Assembly (NCBI GenBank): GCA_902479065.1
Contig: CABSNM010000010.1
Location: forward strand, 1 to 64,000
Direction: 5' to 3'
DNA length: 64,000 bases
Source: an uncultured Collinsella sp.
Lineage (GTDB): Bacteria > Actinomycetota > Coriobacteriia > Coriobacteriales > Coriobacteriaceae
This document shows positions 9,918 to 17,005 of this stretch, piece by piece. The stretch's first letter is position 1; every line of letters begins with the position of its first letter. The position numbers were made by a program, and so were the translations under genes. The notes under the pieces were generated by a model. That model saw nothing but the letters and a program-made list of their open reading frames with translations. It made no database searches and was not told the DNA's origin.

Positions 9918-9978
9918 ATGACTTCACCTACCCTTTCTGGCACCTTAGGTGCCTAGAGACTGAACGAGCGTGGGAGAC

Positions 9979-9999
9979 GCGCCGGGACCCGCCCGGCGC
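9979..9999 (-). other. Stable GC hairpin between nusA and infB
   Basis: GCGCCGGG and CCCGGCGC pair perfectly around a 5-nt loop just after the nusA stop. There is no T-run, so it is not a good intrinsic terminator. It may pause polymerase, guide RNA processing or shield the nusA 3' end. A second small palindrome (GGCACCTTAGGTGCC, 9937-9951) lies nearer infB. Confidence 0.45.
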
Positions 10000-10008
10000 A
10001 ACCGCGCG

Positions 10009-11256
10009 CTAGATCAGGTCCTCCGCATCATCGAAGGCGTCGGTGTCGTGGACACCGCAGAAACGGGAGCCGGGACGAGCCTGGTTGCGGCACTGAATGC
10101 CGTCCTCGGACACATACTCGCAGCGGCGGACGTCCTCGTCCTCCTCGTCACCGATCAGGTCGGCGGCGGGCTCCTCGTGAACGGGAACGTTCTTGAGGAT
10201 GTCGGCGGCAAGGGTCTCGGACTTGATGTCGATGTGCCAGCCGGTCAGGCGCGCGGCGAGGCGGGCGTTCTGGCCCTCCTTGCCGATGGCGAGGGACAGC
10301 TGGTCGTCGGGCACGATGACGCCGGCGTAGGCCTTCTCCTCGTCGATGAGGACGCGGGTGACCTTGGCGGGCGACAGGGCGTTGGCGACGTAGACGGCAG
10401 GATCGGCATCCCAAAGGATGACGTCGACGCGCTCGCCACGGAGCTCGCCCACGACAGCGCGAACACGGCTGCCCTTGGGGCCGACGCAGGCGCCCACGGG
10501 ATCCAGACGGTCATCGAGCGAGTGGACGGCGACCTTGGAGCGCTGGCCGGGCTCGCGGGCGATCGACTTGATCTGGACGGTGCCCTCATAGATCTCGGGC
10601 ACCTCCTGCTCAAACAGACGACGCATGAGCTCGGGGTGGGTACGGGAGATGACAATCGGCGGACGGCTGTGCTCGCCACGAACTGGCTGCAGGTTGGAGT
10701 TGGGGTCGCGAACGTCGATGATCACGGCCTTGATGTGCTGGTTGTGCAGGTAGCGCTCGCCCATCGGACGCTCGTTGCGCTCGTTCTCGTAACGGCGCTG
10801 GTCGAAGTGCGGCAGCTCGGCCTCGACGCCCTCGCGGATCTTGACGATCGTGAAGTCGGGCGTGGACTGCAGCACGGTACCGCTGATGAGGTCACCGATG
10901 CGGCCGGAGAACTCCTCGTAGATCTGCTCGCGGGCGGAGTTACGCACGATGGCGTTGATCTCGGCCTTGGCGTGCTGGGCAGCGATGCGGCTCGTGTTCT
11001 TGGGGGTGACGTCAATCTCCTCGAACTCGGTGAAGTTGCCCTCCTCGTCCATGGAATCGTCGATCGGCTCCAGACGGTAGACGTAGATCTTGCCGGTGGT
11101 GCGGTCGATGGTCACCTTGGCGCCCCACTCAAGATGCAGGATCTCGGCATAGCTCTTGGCGAGCGACTGCTCCAGGCGGTCGATCAGGTAGAGCTGGTCG
11201 ATGTGCTTCTCCTGGCAAAGCTCCATCAGGGCGGACATCATGTCGGATGCTGCCAT
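10009..11256 (-). CDS. nusA: Transcription termination/antitermination factor NusA with a Cys/His tail
   Basis: RNA polymerase-associated elongation factor. The N-terminal domain, S1 segment and two KH domains (with GACVGPKGSRV and IGKEGQNARLA) are clear. After KH2 there is an acidic linker and then a tail with C379, C389, C400 and H403, spaced C-x9-C-x10-C-x2-H, which looks like a small zinc-binding motif. That tail is not part of standard NusA. No ylxR gene is found between nusA and infB, where it usually sits; the tail does not carry the YlxR CVGCR motif. AAGGAAGG lies upstream of the ATG at 11256. It follows rimP by one base. Confidence 0.95.
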   Translation of the reverse strand: MAASDMMSALMELCQEKHIDQLYLIDRLEQSLAKSYAEILHLEWGAKVTIDRTTGKIYVYRLEPIDDSMDEEGNFTEFEEIDVTPKNTSRIAAQHAKAEINAIVRNSAREQIYEEFSGRIGDLISGTVLQSTPDFTIVKIREGVEAELPHFDQRRYENERNERPMGERYLHNQHIKAVIIDVRDPNSNLQPVRGEHSRPPIVISRTHPELMRRLFEQEVPEIYEGTVQIKSIAREPGQRSKVAVHSLDDRLDPVGACVGPKGSRVRAVVGELRGERVDVILWDADPAVYVANALSPAKVTRVLIDEEKAYAGVIVPDDQLSLAIGKEGQNARLAARLTGWHIDIKSETLAADILKNVPVHEEPAADLIGDEEDEDVRRCEYVSEDGIQCRNQARPGSRFCGVHDTDAFDDAEDLI

Positions 11257-11257
11257 C

Positions 11258-11752
11258 TTACTTTCCTTCCTTCGCGGGCTTGAAGTCGTAGGTGGGCTTC
11301 AACTTGCACTTTTTAACATCAGAGAAATCGAGGGTAACGGACTCGCCGTCCTCGAGCTCGAGGGTCACGTTGGTCTCGGTTGCGGCGGCAATCTTGCCGG
11401 CGTACTTGCGACGGCCCTCGGTGGCGGTGGAGGTGAGCTCACAGTTCTCGCCCACAAAGCGGGCAAAGTCGCACGGGCGGCGCAGCGGACGCGCCATACC
11501 CGGGCTCGACACCTCGAGCGTATAGCTCGAAGAGATAGGGTCGAGCTCCTCAATCACATCGCCGACCCACTTGGTGTTGGCCGTGACGTCGTTGAGCGAC
11601 AGGCTCTGACCCTCGGCACCCTCGATACGCACGCGTACGCAGGGGGCCTTGGTGGCACCCACGAGCTCGACGTCGACGATGTCGACATCGTGCTGGGGAG
11701 CGACGGCCTCGAGCGCGTCGATGATCGCCTGCTCGGTCTTGGTCTTGACCAT
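11258..11752 (-). CDS. rimP: Ribosome maturation factor RimP
   Basis: Needed for 30S subunit maturation. The 164-residue product has the family core (DVELVGATKAPCVRVRIEG, then LEVSSPGMARPL). The frame is open farther upstream, but the ATG at 11752 is preceded by GGAGGTG at 5 nt spacing and gives the expected N-terminus, so the extension is rejected. It is the first gene of the rimP-to-rpoD series and its leader carries a promoter and a terminator hairpin. Confidence 0.94.
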   Translation of the reverse strand: MVKTKTEQAIIDALEAVAPQHDVDIVDVELVGATKAPCVRVRIEGAEGQSLSLNDVTANTKWVGDVIEELDPISSSYTLEVSSPGMARPLRRPCDFARFVGENCELTSTATEGRRKYAGKIAAATETNVTLELEDGESVTLDFSDVKKCKLKPTYDFKPAKEGK

Positions 11753-11772
11753 TGCGGCACCTCCATCCATAC

Positions 11773-11805
11773 AAAAAAGAAGCGGGGCCGAAACCCCACT
11801 TCTTT
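11773..11805 (-). terminator. Intrinsic terminator inside the rimP leader (possible attenuator)
   Basis: On the minus strand a 12-bp stem (AAAGAAG-T-GGGG paired with CCCC-G-CTTCTTT, one G-U pair) with a 6-nt loop is followed by six T residues. It lies between the promoter at 11831-11859 and the rimP Shine-Dalgarno, so transcripts from that promoter must read through it. It could also be a leftover end of leuS transcription, but a separate hairpin exists for that at 11949. Confidence 0.8.
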
Positions 11806-11830
11806 CAATTACAACTTCATTTGCAAGCAA

Positions 11831-11859
11831 ACTATACCAATACCTGCACAAACGTGCAA
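11831..11859 (-). promoter_or_regulatory. Sigma-70 type promoter for the rimP-nusA-infB operon
   Basis: Minus-strand TTGCAC (-35, 11854-11859) and TATAGT (-10, 11831-11836) are separated by exactly 17 nt. Transcription would start near 11825 and give a leader of about 70 nt holding the terminator hairpin. A four-codon frame ATG AAG TTG TAA lies just after the predicted start, without a visible ribosome binding site. Confidence 0.75.
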
Positions 11860-11948
11860 CCACAACACAAACCCGCAGGTCAGCCTGAGCACAGGTTCTC
11901 CACAAGAAATGGATAATTGGGTGTTGTCGCAAGTATCCATAACCAAGA

Positions 11949-11980
11949 CGAGGGGCGACTCCCTGCGGAATCGTCCCTCG
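11949..11980 (-). terminator. Hairpin terminator candidate after leuS
   Basis: CGAGGG...CGACTCC pairs with GGAATCG...CCCTCG in a long stem with two mismatches, about 30 nt past the leuS stop. The following T content on the minus strand is weak (TCTTGGTT), so termination efficiency is uncertain. Confidence 0.5.
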
Positions 11981-12008
11981 CTATTTATGTCAACTATGCG
12001 CGCAGCGC

Positions 12009-14585
12009 TTACTTGACCACCAGGTTAACCAGCTTGCCAGGCACGCAGATGGCCTTGACGACCGTCTTGCCCTCAAGCCACTTGGCAACGGCTTCCTCGG
12101 CGGCAGCCTGCATATCCTCATTGGAGGCATCGCGGGCAACGTCGATGCGGCCACGGACCTTACCGAGCACCTGGACGACGATCTGCACCGTGTCCTCGAT
12201 GGACTCGGCCAGGTCGAACTCGGGCCAGGCAGCGGTATAGGCGTTGCCCTCGCAGCCGAGCGCCTCGTGCCACAGCTCGTCGGCCCAGAACGGGCAGATG
12301 GGAGCAAGGACGCTCACGATGTCCTTAGCCACGCCATAGCACAGCGCCTTGTCGCGGGCGGTACCCTCAGTGGCATTGAGGTAAGCGCTCGCCGCGTTGA
12401 CGAGCTCCATGACAGCCGAGATCGCGGTGTTGAACTGGCCGCGATCGAAGTCCTCGGTGCACTTGGCGATGGTGCGGTGACGCTCGCGATAGAGCTTCAT
12501 CGCAACCTCGTCGAGCGCGGACTTGTCGAAGGCCACGTTAGCGTCACCGGACTGGACGAGTTGCCAAACGATACGCCAAGCGCGCTTGATGAAGCGGTTG
12601 GCGCCCTCGACGGCCTTGGGATCCCAGTCGAAGTCCTTCTCGGGCGGGGCGATAAACAGGATCGCCAAACGCATGGTGTCGGCGCCGTAGGGCTCGATGA
12701 CCGAGCTCGGGGGCACGACATTGCCCTTGGACTTGGACATGGTGTCACCGTTCTCGTCCTTAACCATGCCTTGGCACAGTAGGTTGGTGAAGGGCTCGTC
12801 CACGCTCAGCAGGCCCAGGTCGCGCAGGGCCTTGGTAAAGAAACGACTGTAGAGCAGGTGCAGAATGGCGTGCTCGATGCCGCCGATGTAGTTATCGACG
12901 GGCATCCAACGGTCGGCGGCCTCGCGGGAGAAGGGCAGCTCGGTGTTGTGCGGATCGGTATAGCGCAGGTAATACCAGCTGGAGCAGGTGAAGGTGTCCA
13001 TGGTATCGGTCTCGCGCTTGGCCGGGCGACCGCAGACCGGGCAGGTGGTCTCGTAGAACTCCTTGCACTCGGCGAGGGTCTCGCCGGCGCCCAAGTCCAG
13101 GTTCTCGGGCAGCGTCACCGGCAGCTGATCCTCGGGCACGGGCACGATACCGCAGTGCTCGCAGTGAATGGCCGGGATGGGGTTGCCCCAATAGCGCTGA
13201 CGGGAAATGAGCCAGTCGCGCAGACGGAACTCGACCTTGCGACGACCACAGCCCATGGCCTCGAGGTCGGCCACGATCGCAGCCTCGCCCTCGGAGTGCT
13301 TGCCGCCGCGCATGCCGGTGTACTTGCCGGACTGGACGAGCGTGCCCTCGGCAGCGTGGGCGCAATCCCAGTCGACGGTCTCGGCATGGAAGGTATCGAT
13401 GGTCTCACCGCTGGCCTCGACGGCAGCGCGATCGTCATCGTCCAGGATGATCGGCACGATCGGCAGGTCGTACTTACGGGCAAACTCAAAGTCGCGCTGG
13501 TCGCCACAGGGAACGGCCATGACGGCACCGGTACCGTAGTCGGCAACGACATAATCGGCAACCCACACGGGGACCTTCTCGCCGTTGACGGGGTTTACCA
13601 CATAGCGGCCCGTGAAGGCACCGTGCTTCTCGAGGGTGCCCTGGGCACGCTCGACGGCAGAGATGTGCTTGGAGTCCTCGACGATCTTGGTGACGGCCTC
13701 CTCGTACTCCGTGCCCTCGACGAGCTCGTGCAGGCCGGCGTACTCGGGAGCCAGGACAAAGAAGGAGACGCCAAAAAGGGTATCGGCACGCGTGGTGAAG
13801 ACGGTGATCTTGCCCTCATCGCCCTCGATGGGCTCGCCATCCTGATCGCACAGGGTAAAGTCGACCTCGGCGCCCTCGGAGCGACCGATCCAGTTGGCCT
13901 GCATCTGCTTGACGCGCTCGGGCCAACCGGGGAGCTTCTCCAGGTCGTCGAGCAGTTCCTGGGAGTACTCGGTGATCTTGAAGTACCACTGCTCAAGGTC
14001 GCGCTTCTCGGGCTCGGTGCCACAACGCCAGCACTTGCCCTCGGTCACCTGCTCGTTGGCCAGAACGGTCTTGCAGGTGGGGCACCAGTTGACCGGGTTC
14101 TTCTTGCGGTAGACCAGGCCCTTTTCCCACAGCTTCTCAAAGATCCACTGGCCCCAGCGGTAGTAGTCGGGACTGCAGGTCTTGACCATGCGATCCAGAT
14201 CGTAGGAGAAACCCATGCGCTTCATCGTGGCGAGCGCCTGGTCCATGTTCTTATACGTCCAGGCGGCAGCCTGCGTGTTGTGCTTGATAGCGGCGTTCTC
14301 GGCAGGCAGGCCAAAGGCGTCAAAGCCGATGGGGTGCAGCACGTCGTAACCGCGCATGCGGGCCTGACGGGCCATGGCATCGCCGATGGTATAGTTGCGC
14401 GCGTGGCCCATATGCAGGTCGCCCGACGGATACGGGAACATCTCGAGCACGTACTTCTTGGGCTTGCTGTCGTCGGCGTCGACGGCAAAGAGGTTGGAGT
14501 CCTCCCAGGCCTTCATCCACCTGGACTCAATGGCCTGCGCGTCGTAGGCAGGGATCTCGTCCTTATGATCTGTGCAATCGCACAT
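12009..14585 (-). CDS. leuS: Leucyl-tRNA synthetase
   Basis: Class I aminoacyl-tRNA synthetase charging tRNA-Leu. The HIGH-type motif is HMGH at 58-61, the KMSKS motif appears as TMSKSKGN near residue 615, and the editing domain and zinc-type CPTC/CWRC pair lie between. 858 residues is standard for bacterial LeuRS. AAAGGAG lies 5 nt before the ATG. A large P2 palindrome occupies 14598-14734, ending exactly at that Shine-Dalgarno, so it would form the 5' leader of the mRNA. Confidence 0.97.
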   Translation of the reverse strand: MCDCTDHKDEIPAYDAQAIESRWMKAWEDSNLFAVDADDSKPKKYVLEMFPYPSGDLHMGHARNYTIGDAMARQARMRGYDVLHPIGFDAFGLPAENAAIKHNTQAAAWTYKNMDQALATMKRMGFSYDLDRMVKTCSPDYYRWGQWIFEKLWEKGLVYRKKNPVNWCPTCKTVLANEQVTEGKCWRCGTEPEKRDLEQWYFKITEYSQELLDDLEKLPGWPERVKQMQANWIGRSEGAEVDFTLCDQDGEPIEGDEGKITVFTTRADTLFGVSFFVLAPEYAGLHELVEGTEYEEAVTKIVEDSKHISAVERAQGTLEKHGAFTGRYVVNPVNGEKVPVWVADYVVADYGTGAVMAVPCGDQRDFEFARKYDLPIVPIILDDDDRAAVEASGETIDTFHAETVDWDCAHAAEGTLVQSGKYTGMRGGKHSEGEAAIVADLEAMGCGRRKVEFRLRDWLISRQRYWGNPIPAIHCEHCGIVPVPEDQLPVTLPENLDLGAGETLAECKEFYETTCPVCGRPAKRETDTMDTFTCSSWYYLRYTDPHNTELPFSREAADRWMPVDNYIGGIEHAILHLLYSRFFTKALRDLGLLSVDEPFTNLLCQGMVKDENGDTMSKSKGNVVPPSSVIEPYGADTMRLAILFIAPPEKDFDWDPKAVEGANRFIKRAWRIVWQLVQSGDANVAFDKSALDEVAMKLYRERHRTIAKCTEDFDRGQFNTAISAVMELVNAASAYLNATEGTARDKALCYGVAKDIVSVLAPICPFWADELWHEALGCEGNAYTAAWPEFDLAESIEDTVQIVVQVLGKVRGRIDVARDASNEDMQAAAEEAVAKWLEGKTVVKAICVPGKLVNLVVK

Positions 14586-14597
14586 ATCAGCTCCTTT

Positions 14598-14734
14598 AAT
14601 CTTAGCTGGGGTCGGTCGGCCTAGCTTTGTTCGCTACTGCGGACAGTCCTGCGCAAGACGAAGAGCACATTAAGTGCTCTTCTTTGCGTGCGGAACTTGT
14701 AGCGAACAAAGCTAAGCCGCCCGACCCTAAGGTT
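14598..14734. repeat. P2 palindromic element, copy A (leuS leader)
   Basis: Outer arms of about 36 nt (14598-14636 and 14699-14734) are complementary with few mismatches. Inside is a 62-nt core shared with copies at 33285 and 36133: GAAG-RSCAC-ATTAA-GTGSY-CTTC hairpin, with ACAGTCCTG on one flank and GTGCGGAACTT on the other. The arms share almost no sequence with those of the other copies apart from a few bases next to the core. Confidence 0.8.
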
Positions 14735-14761
14735 GACTCGACTGATAATAGCAAATACGAC

Positions 14762-14796
14762 AAGCGAGATGCCTACGACTTGCAGGCATCTCGCTT
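14762..14796. terminator. Hairpin, terminator-like
   Basis: AAGCGAGATGCC and GGCATCTCGCTT form a perfect 12-bp stem with an 11-nt loop. Neither strand has a strong T-run after it (GCTTTATC on plus, GCTTGTCG on minus). It lies between guaB and leuS and may end guaB transcription. Confidence 0.45.
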
Positions 14797-14851
14797 TATC
14801 TAAATAACGTGGTTGTGAATCAACCGCTATTTGTTACTCGTCCAAGCATGG

Positions 14852-14955
14852 ACGGGTTTTCCAAGTGCCGCAGATTGCCGTGAAAGAGGAGCGACGCGTA
14901 CTTTGGTACGTGAGCGACGGTTTGAACGGCAAGGTGCGGTGCTTGGGAAAGCCGC
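14852..14955. repeat. P1 palindromic element, copy 1
   Basis: Arms at 14852-14881 and 14926-14955 pair imperfectly over about 30 bp and enclose a 44-nt core beginning GAAAGAGGAGCGA, with an internal GCGTAC/GTACG hairpin and ending GAGCGACGGTTTGA. The same core with quite different arms is at 22422-22525. The right arm abuts the guaB stop codon. Confidence 0.75.
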
Positions 14956-16467
14956 TTAGCGGTAGGAAACGCTCTGCTGAGAGTCCTTCACGACTACGTC
15001 GTGGGCGCCGCCTTCGACGATGGAGGTGGAGCTGACCAGCGTTAGGCGTGCCTTTTCCTGGAGCTCGGGGATCGAGAGGGCACCGCAGTTGCACATCGTG
15101 GACTTGACCTTATAGAGCGTGCCGCCCACGCCGTCCTTGAGGGAACCGGCGTAGGGAACGTAGGAGTCGACGCCCTCGACGAAGCTAAGCTTCGCGGCAC
15201 CGCCCAGGTCGTAGCGCTGCCAGTTGCGAGCACGCGCAGAACCCTCGCCCCAGTACTCCTTCATGTACTGACCGTTCACGTTGACGCGCTCGGTCGGGCT
15301 CTCGTCAAAGCGGGCGAAGTAACGACCCAGCATCATAAAGTCTGCACCCATGGCAAGGGCGAGCGTCATGTGGTAATCGTAGACGATGCCGCCGTCGGAG
15401 CACACGGGCACGTAGACGCCGGTCTCCTCGTAGTACTCGTCGCGAGCGCGGCAGACGTCGATCAGCGCGGTGGCCTGGCCACGGCCGATGCCCTTGGTCT
15501 CACGGGTGATGCAGATGGAGCCGCCGCCGATACCGACCTTGATGAAGTCGGCACCGCAGTCGGCCAAAAAGCGGAAGCCCTCGGCGTCGACGACGTTGCC
15601 GGCACCGACCTTGACGTCCTCGCCGTAGTTGGCGCGGATCCACTCGATGGTGCGCTTCTGCCACTCGCTGAAGCCCTCGGAGGAGTCGATGCACAGGACA
15701 TCGGCACCGGCCTCGATGAGCAGCGGCACGCGCTCGGCATAGTCGCGGGTGTTGATACCGGCACCAACCATGTAGCGCTTGTCGTTATCGAGCAGCTCGT
15801 TGGGGTTGGTCTTGTGGCTGTCGTAGTCCTTGCGGAAGACGATGCCCATCAGGTGATCGTAGTCGTCGACGATGGGCAGGGCGTTGAGCTTATTGTCCCA
15901 GATGACGTCGTTAGCAACCTTGAGGCTGATGTTCTTGTCGCCCACGATGAGCTGCTCACGCGGGGTCATGAACTCGGAGACCTTCGTCTGGTGGTCATCG
16001 CGGCTGGGGCGATAGTCACGGCTGGTGACGATGCCCAGGAGCTTACCCTTGGGAGTGCCGTCGTCGGTGACCGGCATGGTGGAGTGGCCGGTCTTCTCCT
16101 TGAGCTCGATGACCTGCTCCATGGTCATGTCGGGGGTCAGCGTGGAATCGGACTGAACAAAGCCGGCCTTGTGATCCTTGACGGCCTTGACCATGGCGGC
16201 CTCGGACTCGGCGCTCTGGGAACCATAGATGAAGGACAGGCCACCCTCGGTAGCGAGCGCGACACCCATGTCGACGCCCGAGACGGACTGCATGATAGCG
16301 GAAACCATGGGGATGTTCAGGGTGATTGCCGGCTTCTCGCCGCGCTTAAAGCGGGTCAGCGGCGTCTTAAGAGAGACGTTGTTGGGGATGCACTGCGAGG
16401 ACGAGTAACCAGGAACCAGCAGATACTCCGAAAACGTGTGGGACTCACCGGGAAAGAACGTAGCCAT
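14956..16467 (-). CDS. guaB: IMP dehydrogenase
   Basis: Oxidises IMP to XMP, the first step of GMP synthesis. A pair of CBS domains (about 105-225) interrupts the TIM barrel. The active-site loop GIGGGSICITRE near residue 318 contains the catalytic Cys, and the mobile flap region follows (EGVDSYVPYAGSLKDGV). Length 503 is typical. In the usual GIGPGS motif Pro is replaced by Gly here. It stands alone, 183 nt from the divergent ModE-like gene. Confidence 0.93.
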   Translation of the reverse strand: MATFFPGESHTFSEYLLVPGYSSSQCIPNNVSLKTPLTRFKRGEKPAITLNIPMVSAIMQSVSGVDMGVALATEGGLSFIYGSQSAESEAAMVKAVKDHKAGFVQSDSTLTPDMTMEQVIELKEKTGHSTMPVTDDGTPKGKLLGIVTSRDYRPSRDDHQTKVSEFMTPREQLIVGDKNISLKVANDVIWDNKLNALPIVDDYDHLMGIVFRKDYDSHKTNPNELLDNDKRYMVGAGINTRDYAERVPLLIEAGADVLCIDSSEGFSEWQKRTIEWIRANYGEDVKVGAGNVVDAEGFRFLADCGADFIKVGIGGGSICITRETKGIGRGQATALIDVCRARDEYYEETGVYVPVCSDGGIVYDYHMTLALAMGADFMMLGRYFARFDESPTERVNVNGQYMKEYWGEGSARARNWQRYDLGGAAKLSFVEGVDSYVPYAGSLKDGVGGTLYKVKSTMCNCGALSIPELQEKARLTLVSSTSIVEGGAHDVVVKDSQQSVSYR

Positions 16468-16651
16468 GTTTCTCCTTTTTCCATGCGACCGGTCGGCTGC
16501 AGGCCTCGTAGGACCCAGCCCAACCTTGGGCGCCCAATACTGGGGAAGTATCTTAACGCACTTTGACTGCTACAATGCATGATTTAAGAAGAGCACACGA
16601 GGGTTTGACGCAGGCTTTGCGTTTGCCCAGCAAACACTTTAGCGGGAAGAC

Positions 16652-17005
16652 GTGGAGCACATGGAGTACAAGACGACGGCAAAGTTGGTCATTCAAGCGT
16701 TCGACAAAGATCTGCCGGGCGTGTTTGGACACGGCTGTGTCTTGCTGCTGCAGGGTATCGCCCGCGAGCACTCGCTCAACCGCGCCGCCAAGAGCATGGG
16801 CATGGCGTATTCCAAGGCCTGGCGCATCGTAAACGAGGCCGAAGGCCAGCTGGGCTGCAAGCTCATCGAGCGCGACGGCGCCCGCGGATCCACCCTCACC
16901 CCCGCCGGCGAACGAGCCATAGCGGTCTACGAGGAGCTGCGGGCCGACGTCAACAACGTCATCGCCACCAAAGCAAGCGACCTCATCGCAAGCATTAAAG
17001 AGTAG
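16652..17005 (+). CDS. ModE/LysR-type winged helix-turn-helix protein, no ligand domain
   Basis: A 117-residue protein consisting essentially of one winged HTH: LLLQGIAREHSLNRAAKSMGMAYSKAWRIVNEAE is split by me into the turn (SLNRAAKSMGMAY) and recognition helix (SKAWRIVNEAEGQLG), then the wing with LTPAGERAI. This matches the ModE N-terminal domain, but the molybdate-binding MOP domains are absent. It may still regulate molybdenum genes, several of which are in the window; that is inference. The start is uncertain: GTG at 16652 or ATG at 16661, neither with an ideal Shine-Dalgarno. Its 3' end overlaps the convergent PLP-enzyme gene by 11 nt. Confidence 0.8.
   Translation: MEHMEYKTTAKLVIQAFDKDLPGVFGHGCVLLLQGIAREHSLNRAAKSMGMAYSKAWRIVNEAEGQLGCKLIERDGARGSTLTPAGERAIAVYEELRADVNNVIATKASDLIASIKE

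Noticed and set aside
7332..9956. An 874-codon plus-strand open frame opposite infB, and similar long frames opposite the oxidoreductase genes (26887-29370) and valS (34040-36196)
   Set aside because: Each is the exact antisense of a well-supported gene, with low-complexity Leu/Gly/Val- or Arg/Pro-rich translation and no ribosome site.
11885..11915. DnaA box or replication origin near TTCTCCACA
   Set aside because: Only a single two-mismatch match; no cluster of boxes, no dnaA or dnaN nearby.
14598..14734. T-box leader of leuS (and likewise valS and thrS)
   Set aside because: The conserved T-box sequence with GGTGGAACC is absent on the transcribed strand in all three leaders, and no terminator follows the P2 hairpins.
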